Positions 27,382 through 35,742 of a stretch of DNA of 41,938 bases are shown piece by piece. Position 1 is the stretch's first letter. Each line of letters starts with the position of its first letter. Made by a program: the position numbers and the translations under genes. Location of the stretch: the NCBI GenBank assembly GCA_028280505.1, contig JANQLO010000054.1, positions 1 through 41,938 on the forward strand. The letters run 5' to 3'. Below the pieces are notes generated by a model. That model was not told where the DNA came from. It ran no database searches and saw only the letters and a program-made list of their open reading frames with translations. The stretch is from Chromatiales bacterium. GTDB lineage: Bacteria > Pseudomonadota > Gammaproteobacteria > Chromatiales > Chromatiaceae.

Positions 27382-29067
27382 TCAGGCTGTTTCGTCCGCC
27401 GACTGCACGACCCGTTCGACCTCTTCCAAGGTGGTCAAGCCGGCGAAGGCCTTGTTCAGCCCGTCGGTGTGCATATCGGTCATGCCGTCGTCTCGCGCGA
27501 CGCGTTTCAATGCGGCGGCATCGCCGCCGGCCAGGACGGCACCACGTATCGCGTCGCTCATCAGCATCAACTCGGCGATGGTGATACGGCCGTGATACCC
27601 CGTGTCGTCACAGGCCTCACAGCCGCGCGCACGGTAGAGCGGGGGTGACGTGGTCGGATCGCGCCCGAGTTGTTCGATCAGTGCCGGATCGGGCGAGTAG
27701 GCCTCCCGGCAGTGCGGGCAAAGGCGGCGGACCAGACGCTGCGCCAGGATTGCGTCGATGGTCGATACCAGCAGATAGTCATCGACCTGCATATCCTGCA
27801 GACGGGTAATGCTGCTGGCGGCATCGTTGGTGTGCAGTGTCGAGAACACCTTGTGACCGGTGAGTGCTGCTTGTACCGCGATCTTGGCGGTTTCGATGTC
27901 GCGCATCTCGCCGACCATGACCACATCCGGATCCTGGCGCAGAATGGCGCGCAGTGCGCGGGCAAAGGTCAGATCGATGTTGGGACGAATCGGGATTTGA
28001 TTGATGCCCTGGAGTTGGTACTCCACCGGGTCTTCGACGGTCAGGATTTTTCGATCCGGTGAGTTCAATAACGACAGGGCCGCGTAAAGCGTCGTTGTTT
28101 TACCGCTGCCGGTCGGTCCGGTAACCAGAATGATGCCCTGCGGTCTTGCGAGTATCTGATGTAGCTGGCGCAGGGCGACGTCGTCGAACCCCAGCGCGGC
28201 GAGATCGAGTGCGACATCGCTGCGATCGAGCAGACGCATCACGATGCTTTCACCATGCAGGGTCGGTACCGTGGACAGTCGCATGTCTATCTGGCGCCCG
28301 CCCATGCGAATCTTGATCCGACCGTCCTGCGGCAGACGCCGCTCGGCGATGTTCAGATCCGCCATCACCTTGATGCGCGAAACGATCGCCGCGGGCGATA
28401 CGTCGCGTGGAAAATCGGCCGTACGCAGCACACCGTCGACCCGGTAGCGGATTATGATGCTGCGCTCCTGCGGTTCGATATGGATATCCGATGCGCGCAG
28501 TTCCAGTGCACGCGCAATCAGCTGATTAACGCGGCGGATAACCGGCGCCTCGCTGGCCATATCGCGAAGATGCGCAATGTCTTCGACCCGGTCGTCGGCT
28601 ACCCTGCCATCGGTTTCCTCGGATTCGGCATCATCGACGGGGTAACGTTCGTTGAGCGCGGTCTGGATATCGCTGATCAAGCCAACCCGCGGTACCAGCG
28701 ATCGGCCGAGTGCCAACTCCAATGCACGAACGACATAACCATCGCCGGGGTCGGCAAGGGCAATGCCGATCCCTTCGTCATTGGCGGCCAGTGGCACGGC
28801 GTGGTGCTGACGCAGAAAATCGCTCGAGACGCCGTTGAGGCCCGGATCCTCGCCGTAGCCTTTGGTGTCGACGGTTGTCCAACCGGTGAGTTCGGCCACG
28901 CTATCGGCCAGATCGCGCTCGCTGACGAAACCGAGTTGGACCAGCAATGGCCCCATCAGCCCGCCTTTTTCGATCTGAATCTGGCGCACCCGGTCCAACT
29001 GTTCGGTGGCCAGCTTCCCGGTACGAACCAAATGTTCTCCCACGCACTCAGGCATAGCAGATCCCAT
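27382..29067 (-). CDS. gspE: Type II secretion assembly ATPase GspE
   Basis: 561 residues, first gene of the operon. N-terminal GspE/PilB N1-N2 domains (about 1-145) are followed by the ATPase: Walker A GPTGSGKT at 317-324, Asp box around 340-348 (TVEDPVEY), Walker B region VGEMRD at 385-390, and the His box TGHKVFSTLHTNDA at 403-416. A zinc-binding tetracysteine is present (C450, C453, C483, C486). It is a hexameric cytoplasmic ATPase that powers pseudopilus assembly. Start: ATG 29067 has only a weak Shine-Dalgarno; ATG 29055 (MPECVG) is an alternative. The promoter should lie in the 269-bp gap upstream. Confidence 0.96.
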   Translation of the reverse strand: MGSAMPECVGEHLVRTGKLATEQLDRVRQIQIEKGGLMGPLLVQLGFVSERDLADSVAELTGWTTVDTKGYGEDPGLNGVSSDFLRQHHAVPLAANDEGIGIALADPGDGYVVRALELALGRSLVPRVGLISDIQTALNERYPVDDAESEETDGRVADDRVEDIAHLRDMASEAPVIRRVNQLIARALELRASDIHIEPQERSIIIRYRVDGVLRTADFPRDVSPAAIVSRIKVMADLNIAERRLPQDGRIKIRMGGRQIDMRLSTVPTLHGESIVMRLLDRSDVALDLAALGFDDVALRQLHQILARPQGIILVTGPTGSGKTTTLYAALSLLNSPDRKILTVEDPVEYQLQGINQIPIRPNIDLTFARALRAILRQDPDVVMVGEMRDIETAKIAVQAALTGHKVFSTLHTNDAASSITRLQDMQVDDYLLVSTIDAILAQRLVRRLCPHCREAYSPDPALIEQLGRDPTTSPPLYRARGCEACDDTGYHGRITIAELMLMSDAIRGAVLAGGDAAALKRVARDDGMTDMHTDGLNKAFAGLTTLEEVERVVQSADETA

Positions 29068-29336
29068 TGCAATCCCGTGTTTCCAAATTCACCAGGCATT
29101 CCCGTCGACCCACTGCCGAGCGAAGTCGGTATTTTTGGCGCCATAATGCGGAATGCCGAGTTTACCTCCAGAAATTGACCTTTGTATGTTTGTGGGTCGA
29201 TGAATTGCCGCAGGTCAATTCGGCCGGGATTAGGGTTTGTATGGTCTGCCGGTTTGCGCAGTCTCGCGCTCGGGCATACCCATCCACCGTAGTCCGATTG
29301 TCTTAGTTACGGCGGGGTTTCTCAACAAGGATTGCA
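29068..29336. other. Divergent intergenic region upstream of gspE and a small membrane-protein gene
   Basis: The T2SS operon (leftward) and the 29337 gene (rightward) start from opposite ends of these 269 bases, so promoters for both are expected here. I could not pick a convincing -35/-10 pair or operator by eye. Confidence 0.4.
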
Positions 29337-29621
29337 GTGGAAATCGCCAGTTCGCTGCTCGCCGCCGCAGGCTTCGCGGCCGTTGTCGGACTGGTCATCT
29401 GGGCGTCATTTGCCCGGGAAAATGTTCTTACCGAATCGGTCTTCGATGCCCCTACGGCCGAAGAATCCGTAGCTGCACCGGTCGCTGGGCAGACGACTCG
29501 AAGCACACCGTCAGATCCGCTCGAGCATACCGTTCGTACGCTGAGCCGGGAGGTGGCGGCCGTCGGTACGCCGCCACCAGATACAACGCGTAGCAGAAAG
29601 CTCGATTCTCGGAAAACTTGA
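29337..29621 (+). CDS. Small single-pass membrane protein, unknown function
   Basis: 94 residues from GTG 29337, with AAGG seven bases upstream. One N-terminal membrane helix (about residues 5-24, SSLLAAAGFAAVVGLVIWAS) is followed by a low-complexity hydrophilic tail rich in Thr, Ser, Pro and Arg, presumably periplasmic or cytoplasmic. I recognise no family. It is divergent from gspE, so it could share a control region with the T2SS operon, but nothing ties it functionally to secretion. It may be a real gene because of the ribosome binding site and the coherent helix; the alternative is a chance frame. Confidence 0.5.
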   Translation: MEIASSLLAAAGFAAVVGLVIWASFARENVLTESVFDAPTAEESVAAPVAGQTTRSTPSDPLEHTVRTLSREVAAVGTPPPDTTRSRKLDSRKT

Positions 29622-29730
29622 GGCATGTCTGTATTTATACGGGTGAATAGTTTAGGCCGTCGTCGCACCATGGGGGCTTGGCATCCCGGTAAACGGTTTG
29701 CCTCTTTGTATTGCAGCCGACAGAGTGAAA

Positions 29731-29880
29731 CTACCCGCTGCTTCGATAGCTGTAGCAAAGCGAAGCCGGGTTGATGCAGTGATCGATATTGTTGGCGCCG
29801 TTGCTACCCGTGGTTGCACATCCGCTCAGTACCACGATCGTTGCCATAACGAGTAGGGCAAGGAGTGGACGTGCGTTCAT
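29731..29880 (-). CDS. Small lipoprotein, unknown function
   Basis: 49 residues. The start is ATG 29880, with AGGGA eight bases upstream. The lipoprotein signal is clear: MNARPLLALLVMATIVVLSG then C at residue 21 (lipobox VLSGC). The mature part is only 29 residues, CATTGSNGANNIDHCINPAS onward, with two further cysteines and an aromatic tail. A longer frame extends upstream but lacks a signal and a ribosome binding site, so the short form is preferred. It should be anchored in the outer or inner membrane. It is divergent from the DUF4124 gene. Confidence 0.65.
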   Translation of the reverse strand: MNARPLLALLVMATIVVLSGCATTGSNGANNIDHCINPASLCYSYRSSG

Positions 29881-30029
29881 GTCGGTATCCCTAAAAGCGT
29901 TCTTACTTAGGAGACCGGCATAACCGCTTGGGTTTTTCCAGCGGCAGATCGATTTTGATATCGATCGCGCATCTGGCACGAATGCGGTATTTTGCGGTCT
30001 AACCTGCCGGGAACGATAAGGGGAAACGC

Positions 30030-30515
30030 ATGAGATACCTTGGGCCTCTTTATCCGGCGTTGTTTTTGGTTTTATCGATCGGTGTACCCACCGTAACACA
30101 GGCTGACGGACTGTATCGCTGGTTCGATAATGAGGGACAATTACATTTTAGCGACCGTCCCCCCGTAGGGGATTACGAGGCTGACCGCTTGCAAGTCCCT
30201 TCGTTTGTTCCCCCGGTCGTTTCACCCGAGCAGGATCCTTATTCGATTCTCAATCAAACCAGGCGGCTTCAGGAACAACGTGAGGCCATTGCACGCGAGC
30301 GCCGTGAACGGTTGGAAAAGGAACGCGAGTATCGGCTTCGCCAACGCGAGATCGAGCTTCAGCAACAAGCGCAACAGGCGCCGGCGCCACCAACCGTAGT
30401 CGTTTACCCGCGACGACACTATCGGCCATTGCCGGTACATCCACCCCGTTGGCCGGGTTATCAACGGCCAAATTTCGGATTGTGGAAGCCCGATCATCCG
30501 GCGTACCGGCCTTAG
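30030..30515 (+). CDS. Exported DUF4124-family protein
   Basis: 161 residues. Signal peptide residues 1-25 (cleavage near TQA-DG). DUF4124 core follows at once: LYRWFDNEGQLHFSDRPP, the typical YRWxDxxGxxHFSDxPP pattern, spans about 28-46. After that comes a charged coiled-coil stretch (~75-115, rich in Arg, Glu and Gln) and a Pro/Tyr/His-rich tail. The family is periplasmic, widespread in gamma- and betaproteobacteria, and has no settled function. ATG 30030 has AAGGGGAAA upstream. It is monocistronic as far as can be seen. Confidence 0.85.
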   Translation: MRYLGPLYPALFLVLSIGVPTVTQADGLYRWFDNEGQLHFSDRPPVGDYEADRLQVPSFVPPVVSPEQDPYSILNQTRRLQEQREAIARERRERLEKEREYRLRQREIELQQQAQQAPAPPTVVVYPRRHYRPLPVHPPRWPGYQRPNFGLWKPDHPAYRP

Positions 30516-30556
30516 CCGCTACGGATAAACGCGGAACTGAACTACGACCGAACTGC

Positions 30557-31018
30557 TTAAGGCAAGGTGAAATCCAGCCGGGTGCCCACAGCGATACCTT
30601 TCGAGACAAACCAGCCCCGGTTGACTTCGAGCGCATAACGGCCGGGCTGGGCGGACGTATACCTTTGCGCGGTCTGATTCGGCGTCATCTGTCGGATTTC
30701 GAGTATCTCGCGTTCGTTGTTGATGAATGCAATCGATAGCGGCATCCGGGTGTTTTTCATCCAAAAGCTCAGTGTTCGTTCGTCATCATAGACGAACAGC
30801 ATCCCATGATCGGGAGCAAGGTATTCGCGATGTGAGAGCCCGCAGGCCCGTTCTTCGATCGTCGCCGCGACTTCGACGTTCAACACACGGCCATTGGCTG
30901 TCAACGCGATCGTTGGTCTTGGTTCGCCGCAGGGCGTTTGTACGCAGCCCATCGTCACGATCGGGCAAGCAACGGCTAAAACATAACGCAGAATTGGCGT
31001 GGATCGGATGTTCGACAT
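30557..31018 (-). CDS. DUF192-family protein, probable lipoprotein
   Basis: 153 residues. A signal segment ends in VTMGC (Cys 25), so it is likely a lipoprotein or otherwise exported. The DUF192 domain follows: VEVAATIEERACGLSHRE, HGMLFVYDDERTLSFWMKNT, then MPLSIAFINNEREILEI and, near the end, YALEVNRGWFVSKGIAVG. The FWMKNT and ALEVNxGW motifs are diagnostic for this family, whose biochemical role is not settled. No operon partner is visible; the flanking genes are on the opposite strand or separated by about 170 bp. Confidence 0.9.
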   Translation of the reverse strand: MSNIRSTPILRYVLAVACPIVTMGCVQTPCGEPRPTIALTANGRVLNVEVAATIEERACGLSHREYLAPDHGMLFVYDDERTLSFWMKNTRMPLSIAFINNEREILEIRQMTPNQTAQRYTSAQPGRYALEVNRGWFVSKGIAVGTRLDFTLP

Positions 31019-31189
31019 GGTTCCGAATGTGGCATGTCGGTAAGGAAATTGCGAGTGGGGTTATCTGCCTCTGGCCTGTGCAGAGCGCTGACAAACGCTT
31101 CATCCTGCGTGGGGGGAAACCGTGAGATACCGTTTTTGTGACCGGTTTGTTGGGGGGTATCAAGAGCTCATACGGCGCTTTATGCGCTT

Positions 31190-32281
31190 CTATGTTGTTT
31201 CGTAGGTGAGCGGCAGTGCCAAGAGAGAGAGGGATGCGACTATCAGCAGTGTTATGAAGCGTCGTTTACCGGAAGGTGAAAAATGTTTTCGGTGTAACGG
31301 CTCTTCGATGTATCGGTACAGCAGATACGAGGCGAGCAGGGCAGTCGCAACGGCCAGCAGTCTAAGCGTCAACGACGGCCCGCCGTCGGTGAGGTTATTG
31401 AGAAAGACGATCAACGGTACGTGCAATAGATACAGCGAATAGGAGATGTTACCGATACCGGCAAGCAGCTGTAGCACAAGATTGTTTTCCGACAAGGACT
31501 GCCTGCTCCATATCACCGTCGCGGCCGCCAGCGAGATCAATACGGCATCGATCACCGGATGGATCGCAGCAAAGGAAAACAACGGCACGAGTAACAGCAG
31601 AACGCTACCGATACAGAATGCGATGAGGCCTACCCCCGGTCGACAGACCTGACTGTTCCATAAACCCAGGGCAAGCAACGAGCCAATCGCCAACTGCCAG
31701 GCGCGCGTGGGTAATACCATATAGCTGATCACCGGATCGATCCGTACCATGACCATGAACATGCCCAGACTGATCAGTAAAACCGCAACGGCGCCCAATA
31801 TCCATGCTCGGCGGGCAAGTAGCAGAAGGAAAGCCGGTAGTAGCAGGTAATATTGTTCTTCGACGGCCAAAGACCAGGCATGCACCAATGGTTTGAGTTC
31901 GGGATCGCCCTGCATCGAGCCGGTTTCGATCCAGGGGGTGATGTTCGCTGTGAAGGTGACCGCGCCCTGTAGTTGAAAGCCGAAATCGGCCAGTGCCGCA
32001 GCATCGAGCATGAAAGGCGCCGCGATTGCCGTCAGGAAGAACGTGACATAAGCTGCCGGCAACAGTCGTTTCGCTCTGCGGTAGTAGAAATCTCTGAAGC
32101 GAAATCTTCCTTCTTCTATCGCACGTTTAACGACGCCGGTGATAAGAAAACCGGAGATGACAAAGAAGATATCTACGCCGAGGTAGCCTGCCTGAAAAGG
32201 TCCGATTTTCGCGTGATAAAGCAGCACCAGGAGAATCGCGATGCCGCGTAAGGCCTGAATGTCGATTCTCACGACACTCAT
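31190..32281 (-). CDS. Acyltransferase-3 family membrane protein (OafA/YrhL-like)
   Basis: 363 residues with about ten hydrophobic helices throughout. It begins MSVVRIDIQALRGIAILLVL followed by LYHA, containing the conserved Arg and His of the acyltransferase-3 fold, then GYLGVDIFFVISGFLITG, the other family signature. No C-terminal SGNH hydrolase domain is fused. Such proteins transfer acetyl or other acyl groups from the cytoplasm to periplasmic glycans such as O-antigen, exopolysaccharide or peptidoglycan. The substrate cannot be told from sequence. The start ATG 32281 has GGAG eight bases upstream. No glycan-synthesis genes are adjacent. Confidence 0.9.
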   Translation of the reverse strand: MSVVRIDIQALRGIAILLVLLYHAKIGPFQAGYLGVDIFFVISGFLITGVVKRAIEEGRFRFRDFYYRRAKRLLPAAYVTFFLTAIAAPFMLDAAALADFGFQLQGAVTFTANITPWIETGSMQGDPELKPLVHAWSLAVEEQYYLLLPAFLLLLARRAWILGAVAVLLISLGMFMVMVRIDPVISYMVLPTRAWQLAIGSLLALGLWNSQVCRPGVGLIAFCIGSVLLLLVPLFSFAAIHPVIDAVLISLAAATVIWSRQSLSENNLVLQLLAGIGNISYSLYLLHVPLIVFLNNLTDGGPSLTLRLLAVATALLASYLLYRYIEEPLHRKHFSPSGKRRFITLLIVASLSLLALPLTYETT

Positions 32282-32467
32282 CCGAATTCTCCAGGCCCGG
32301 GACTACGTATTGCGTCAGTAAACGCTCTGCATGGTCGGCGAGTATGATCGTTTACCGATCGACACAGGTGGGATCGTGCATCCGGCCATTGCCACCGATC
32401 TCGGTTGATAAAACGCTTGGGCTCCGTTTCCTCATTGCTGCTCGGGCAGGCCGAGGCGGTAGCCGGC

Positions 32468-33601
32468 CTATTCGAACAATGCCGCGTATTGCCCGTAGCC
32501 TTCCTGATCCAGGTCTTCCTTCGGCACGAAACGCAGCGAGGCGGAGTTGATGCAATAGCGCAAACCGGTGGGTGCGGGGCCGTCGTCGAATACGTGGCCG
32601 AGATGCGAGTCGCCATAGCGACTGCGTACCTCGGTGCGCGGCAACAGCAGCTTATAATCCGCCCGTTCAACGATCAACGCCTCATCGATCGGCCGCGTGA
32701 AACTTGGCCAGCCTGTGCCCGAGTCGTATTTGTCCATAGACGAAAACAGCGGCTCGCCGCTAACCACATCGACATAGATACCTTCGCGTTTGTTGTCCCA
32801 ATACGCATTATCGAACGGTGGCTCGGTGGCGTCGTGTTGAGTCACCCGATACTGCATATCCGTTAGCATACCGCGTAGTTGCTCGGCCGGAGGTTTGGCG
32901 AAACCTTGGGGTACCGCGGGCGAATACTGCGCATAGTCCACTTTGAGATCGTCGCCCCAGGTGCTTTCGAGGTAGGCATCCCGTCCCGATCCGAAACGAT
33001 AGTAGCGATAACGCAACGGGTTACGGCTGTAGTAGTCCTGATGGTAGTCTTCGGCGACATAGAAACGCTTCACGGGAAGAATGGGCGTGACAAGGGGTTT
33101 GTCATAGCGGCCGCTGGCTGTTTGTCCGCTGATGGATTGCTCCGCCGAATGACGTTGAGCATCGTCGTGATAGAAGATCGCCGTCGAATACTGATGGCCA
33201 CGGTCGACAAACTGGCCATTGGCATCGGTTGGATCGATCATGCGCCAGAAAGCCTGTAACAGGCCTTCATAGGTAATCAGGCTGGGATCGTATTGCACCT
33301 GCACGGCTTCGATGTGTCGGGTACTGCCGCTGGCGACTTGCTTGTAGCTGGGATTTTCCAGCTCCCCGCCGGTATAACCCGAGACCGCTTCGATAACGCC
33401 GGGTACCTTCTCGAAATCGGCCTCCACACACCAAAAGCAGCCGCCGGCAAAAGTCGCATAACCGACTTTCCCGTCGTCGGACAATGCGGCCGTTACCGAG
33501 ACCGCCGATGCCTTTTGCGCGGCATCGTTGGGCGTGGTGATCATCAGTGTGACAATGGCAATCGCGGCAACTGCCGCGCCAAATCCGAATAGTCTGTTCA
33601 T
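32468..33601 (-). CDS. msrAB: Exported MsrA-MsrB fusion peptide-methionine sulfoxide reductase
   Basis: 377 residues. An N-terminal signal/anchor ([20 protein letters not shown]) places it in the periplasm. The MsrA domain (about 45-205) has the catalytic GCFWC (Cys55), the substrate pocket Glu (VE), and [20 protein letters not shown]-type text. The MsrB domain (about 225-370) has SGTGWPSF and the catalytic Cys350 in [13 protein letters not shown]. The usual MsrB zinc CxxC is absent: the matching place reads [12 protein letters not shown], as in the zinc-free class. Together the domains repair both S- and R-methionine sulfoxide in exported proteins. Electrons would have to come from a periplasmic thioredoxin-like system; no such domain is fused here, unlike Neisseria PilB. 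Confidence 0.94.
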   Translation of the reverse strand: MNRLFGFGAAVAAIAIVTLMITTPNDAAQKASAVSVTAALSDDGKVGYATFAGGCFWCVEADFEKVPGVIEAVSGYTGGELENPSYKQVASGSTRHIEAVQVQYDPSLITYEGLLQAFWRMIDPTDANGQFVDRGHQYSTAIFYHDDAQRHSAEQSISGQTASGRYDKPLVTPILPVKRFYVAEDYHQDYYSRNPLRYRYYRFGSGRDAYLESTWGDDLKVDYAQYSPAVPQGFAKPPAEQLRGMLTDMQYRVTQHDATEPPFDNAYWDNKREGIYVDVVSGEPLFSSMDKYDSGTGWPSFTRPIDEALIVERADYKLLLPRTEVRSRYGDSHLGHVFDDGPAPTGLRYCINSASLRFVPKEDLDQEGYGQYAALFE

Positions 33602-33834
33602 CGCGGGCTCGATAACTTAGCTTGTGGTTCGCCTGCTATAGACCGGATGAGATAGGAAATTTATCCAGAAAAATTTTACGGTAATTGAGAAATTAGGTTG
33701 CTTAATAAATTTAAGCCAATGATTTAATTATAAAAATACTTCTAACTGTGGTGCGCGAAGCGACAAACCGTCTGCCGGCGATGGTCGGTAACACGGTAGC
33801 TGGGAATACTGCCGGCAACATTCGTAGAGAACGG
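33602..33834. other. AT-rich intergenic region with decayed permease fragment
   Basis: The left part (about 33640-33750) is strongly AT-rich and probably contains the msrAB promoter. It includes the inverted repeat GCTTAA/TTAAGC at 33700-33716, which has no T-run and is a poor terminator. The right part holds the permease remnant listed separately. Confidence 0.45.
33755..33816 (-). pseudogene. Decayed duplicate of the 3' end of the zinc-cluster ABC permease gene
   Basis: Two blocks match the last codons of the permease gene in the same order and orientation. Positions 33794-33814 match 34526-34546 with one mismatch in 21, and 33761-33776 match 34492-34507 with two in 16. The gap between the blocks differs by one base, so the copy is frameshifted after GSIPSYR. 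The DUF3299 gene is therefore flanked by ~60-bp direct repeats. This suggests an old tandem duplication followed by deletion. Confidence 0.65.
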
Positions 33835-34470
33835 TTAATCGTAGGGCACCACGCTGGCTTCCTCTAACCGATACCCTGCCTCGGCCAATTCGCTGGATGA
33901 ACGCTCCACGCGCATCGTGCCGGTTACCCAAACGACATCAAAGAGTCCACCTTCGAATGCCTTGTCTTCAAGCGTCACGACATGAACGGTCTGGTTGGCG
34001 GGCGGTGGCGGTACGTGGATGCAGGCGCCGTAATAAGGCACCAACAGGAATTGATCGATCTTTTCGGCATCCATCTCCAACGGGACGACGAAGCCGGGAA
34101 GCTTCACCCGCTGCCCTTCGAGGGTCGGCACGACAGGCGCTTCATCCCACAAAGCCTTCAGCTTATTCAGAAGCTCCTGTGCCCGTGGATCATCGTCGCT
34201 CATGTTGTCCACGTCGTAGTCGCTCATTAGGGTTTCGGGCTGCCAGTCTTCGGGGATGAGTGCATCCCAATCGATTTCTCTGGCGTCGGTGTCATTGCCG
34301 TCATCCAGCCAGGTCACCGGTTCACTATCGGGAATCTCTTCTGCGACGGCTGCCGGTGTTGCGTTTACAACCGGCTGCGCGGCCTGCATTCGCGTATCGC
34401 CGGATTGGTCGCACCCGAATGCCGTGACCCCGAAGAGGAGGGTCGTCAAAACACGCGATATCGATTGCAT
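33835..34470 (-). CDS. DUF3299-family exported protein, Zrg-like zinc cluster
   Basis: 211 residues from the second of two adjacent ATGs (34470). GGAGG, embedded in the permease stop, is five bases upstream of this one and only two from the first (34473). A signal peptide is present and the sequence GVTAFGCDQ suggests a lipoprotein Cys near residue 19. The DUF3299 core includes WDALIPEDWQPE, then GFVVPLEMDAEKIDQFLLVP and YYGACIHVPPPPANQTVHV, the diagnostic region with conserved Cys and His. Members sit beside MacB-like ABC permeases and DUF2796 proteins in Zur-controlled clusters. Function is inferred as a periplasmic accessory factor for metal handling, not proven. Confidence 0.88.
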   Translation of the reverse strand: MQSISRVLTTLLFGVTAFGCDQSGDTRMQAAQPVVNATPAAVAEEIPDSEPVTWLDDGNDTDAREIDWDALIPEDWQPETLMSDYDVDNMSDDDPRAQELLNKLKALWDEAPVVPTLEGQRVKLPGFVVPLEMDAEKIDQFLLVPYYGACIHVPPPPANQTVHVVTLEDKAFEGGLFDVVWVTGTMRVERSSSELAEAGYRLEEASVVPYD

Positions 34471-34479
34471 CATTGCCTC

Positions 34480-35739
34480 CTATACCCGTACCGACAAGCC
34501 GTCGGCCAAGGACAGACGGTAGGCGCGGTAACTGGGAATACTGCCGACCAGGAAGCCCGCGCTCACCACGGCGCCGAGCAAGATCAACTCATGACCGGAT
34601 AGACCACCGATCGCGATGAAGATGCCGAATCGGCTTTCGATGAGCGGCTGGCCGGTGAGCAATAAGATATAAAGCAGCGACAAACCCAACAGCGCGCCGA
34701 GCAGCGTCAGGAAGCCCGCTTCGCCCATGATCAATGCGAAGACGTGCCCGGGCCGCGCACCGACCGAACGCAGAATGGCCATTTCGCGGCGCCGTTCATT
34801 GAGGCTGGTCAGCAGTGCCGTCAGCATTCCGAACAGTCCGACGACCACAACGAATATCGAGACGATAAGCAAGGCGTTTTCGGCGATGCCGATCAGATCC
34901 CAAAGCTGGCTCAGTGCCACACCGGGCAGGATCGCGGACAAGGGTTCCTGTGGGTATTCGTTGACGAAACGTTGCACCTGAAAGGTCGCCACTTTCGATT
35001 TCAGGCCGACCAGCGCGCCGGTGATCACTTTGGGGGTCAGGTCCATTGTCCGTGCTTGCTCCGCCGATATGGAAATGCCAGGCATCGGCGCGCCGCTTTG
35101 CCAGTCAACGTGGATTGCCTCGATTGCCTCGAGACTGACATGCACGGTGCGGTCGACCGGCGTACCGGTGCGCGCCAATATGCCGGCCACACGGAACGGT
35201 TTGTCGTCGTGTCGCGCGAAACTGACGTCGCTCGCGCCATGCGCGATCACGATTGAATCGTCGAGCCGATAGCCAAGCTGCTCTGCGACCTCGGCACCGA
35301 TCACGGCATCGTAGAGGTCGGCAAATCGTTGTCCCTCGGCGACTGCGAGCTGACGATCACGCGCATAGCGATAGCGATCGAAATAATCGCTCGTCGTACC
35401 GAGCACGCGGAAACCACGGTGCGAATCGCCGAGCGAGATCGGTACAGACCAGGCCACGCGGGGATGCGCGATGATGTCCTGGTAGCTCTGCCATGACATA
35501 TTGTTCGTCGCGTCGCCGATGCGAAACACCGTATACAACAGCAGCTGTACCGGCCCGCTGCGCGCCCCGACGATCAGATCGGTCCCCGACAGCGTATTCG
35601 CAAAGCTTGCCCGTGCCTCGGTGCGCAGCCGCTCAACGCCGACCAACAGCGTCACGCTTAGTGCAATCGAGATAACCGTCAGTGACGCGGTGGAGCGTCT
35701 GTTGCGCAGGCTCTGCCAGGCTAGGGATAGGATCGCCAC
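34480..35739 (-). CDS. ABC transporter permease, FtsX/MacB type, Zrg-like zinc cluster
   Basis: 419 residues from GTG 35739, with GGAGG nine bases upstream inside the end of the ATPase gene. There are four membrane helices: one near 20-38, then a large periplasmic domain (about 40-280), then three helices near 285-310, 340-362 and 382-402. The cytoplasmic SLNERRREMAILRSVGARPG motif is the standard coupling element of the MacB/LolC/FtsX fold. Such permeases usually do mechanotransmission or lipoprotein/peptide handling rather than classical ion import. Here the neighbours (DUF2796, DUF3299, znu-zur) point to a zinc-related role. The 3' end has a decayed copy downstream of the next gene. Confidence 0.9.
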   Translation of the reverse strand: MAILSLAWQSLRNRRSTASLTVISIALSVTLLVGVERLRTEARASFANTLSGTDLIVGARSGPVQLLLYTVFRIGDATNNMSWQSYQDIIAHPRVAWSVPISLGDSHRGFRVLGTTSDYFDRYRYARDRQLAVAEGQRFADLYDAVIGAEVAEQLGYRLDDSIVIAHGASDVSFARHDDKPFRVAGILARTGTPVDRTVHVSLEAIEAIHVDWQSGAPMPGISISAEQARTMDLTPKVITGALVGLKSKVATFQVQRFVNEYPQEPLSAILPGVALSQLWDLIGIAENALLIVSIFVVVVGLFGMLTALLTSLNERRREMAILRSVGARPGHVFALIMGEAGFLTLLGALLGLSLLYILLLTGQPLIESRFGIFIAIGGLSGHELILLGAVVSAGFLVGSIPSYRAYRLSLADGLSVRV

Positions 35740-35742
35740 GGC

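Noticed and set aside
29881-30099. Longer form of the small lipoprotein starting at 30099
   Set aside because: The extension runs across the divergent promoter region and the DUF4124 start, and would bury the lipoprotein signal.
30390-30500. Pro/His/Tyr-rich tail of the DUF4124 protein as a metal site
   Set aside because: The composition is ordinary for the disordered tails of this family and has no ordered His pattern like those in ZnuA or the DUF2796 protein.
33700-33716. GCTTAA/TTAAGC inverted repeat as terminator of the zinc operon
   Set aside because: Only a 6-bp AT-rich stem and no T-run after it; too weak to call.
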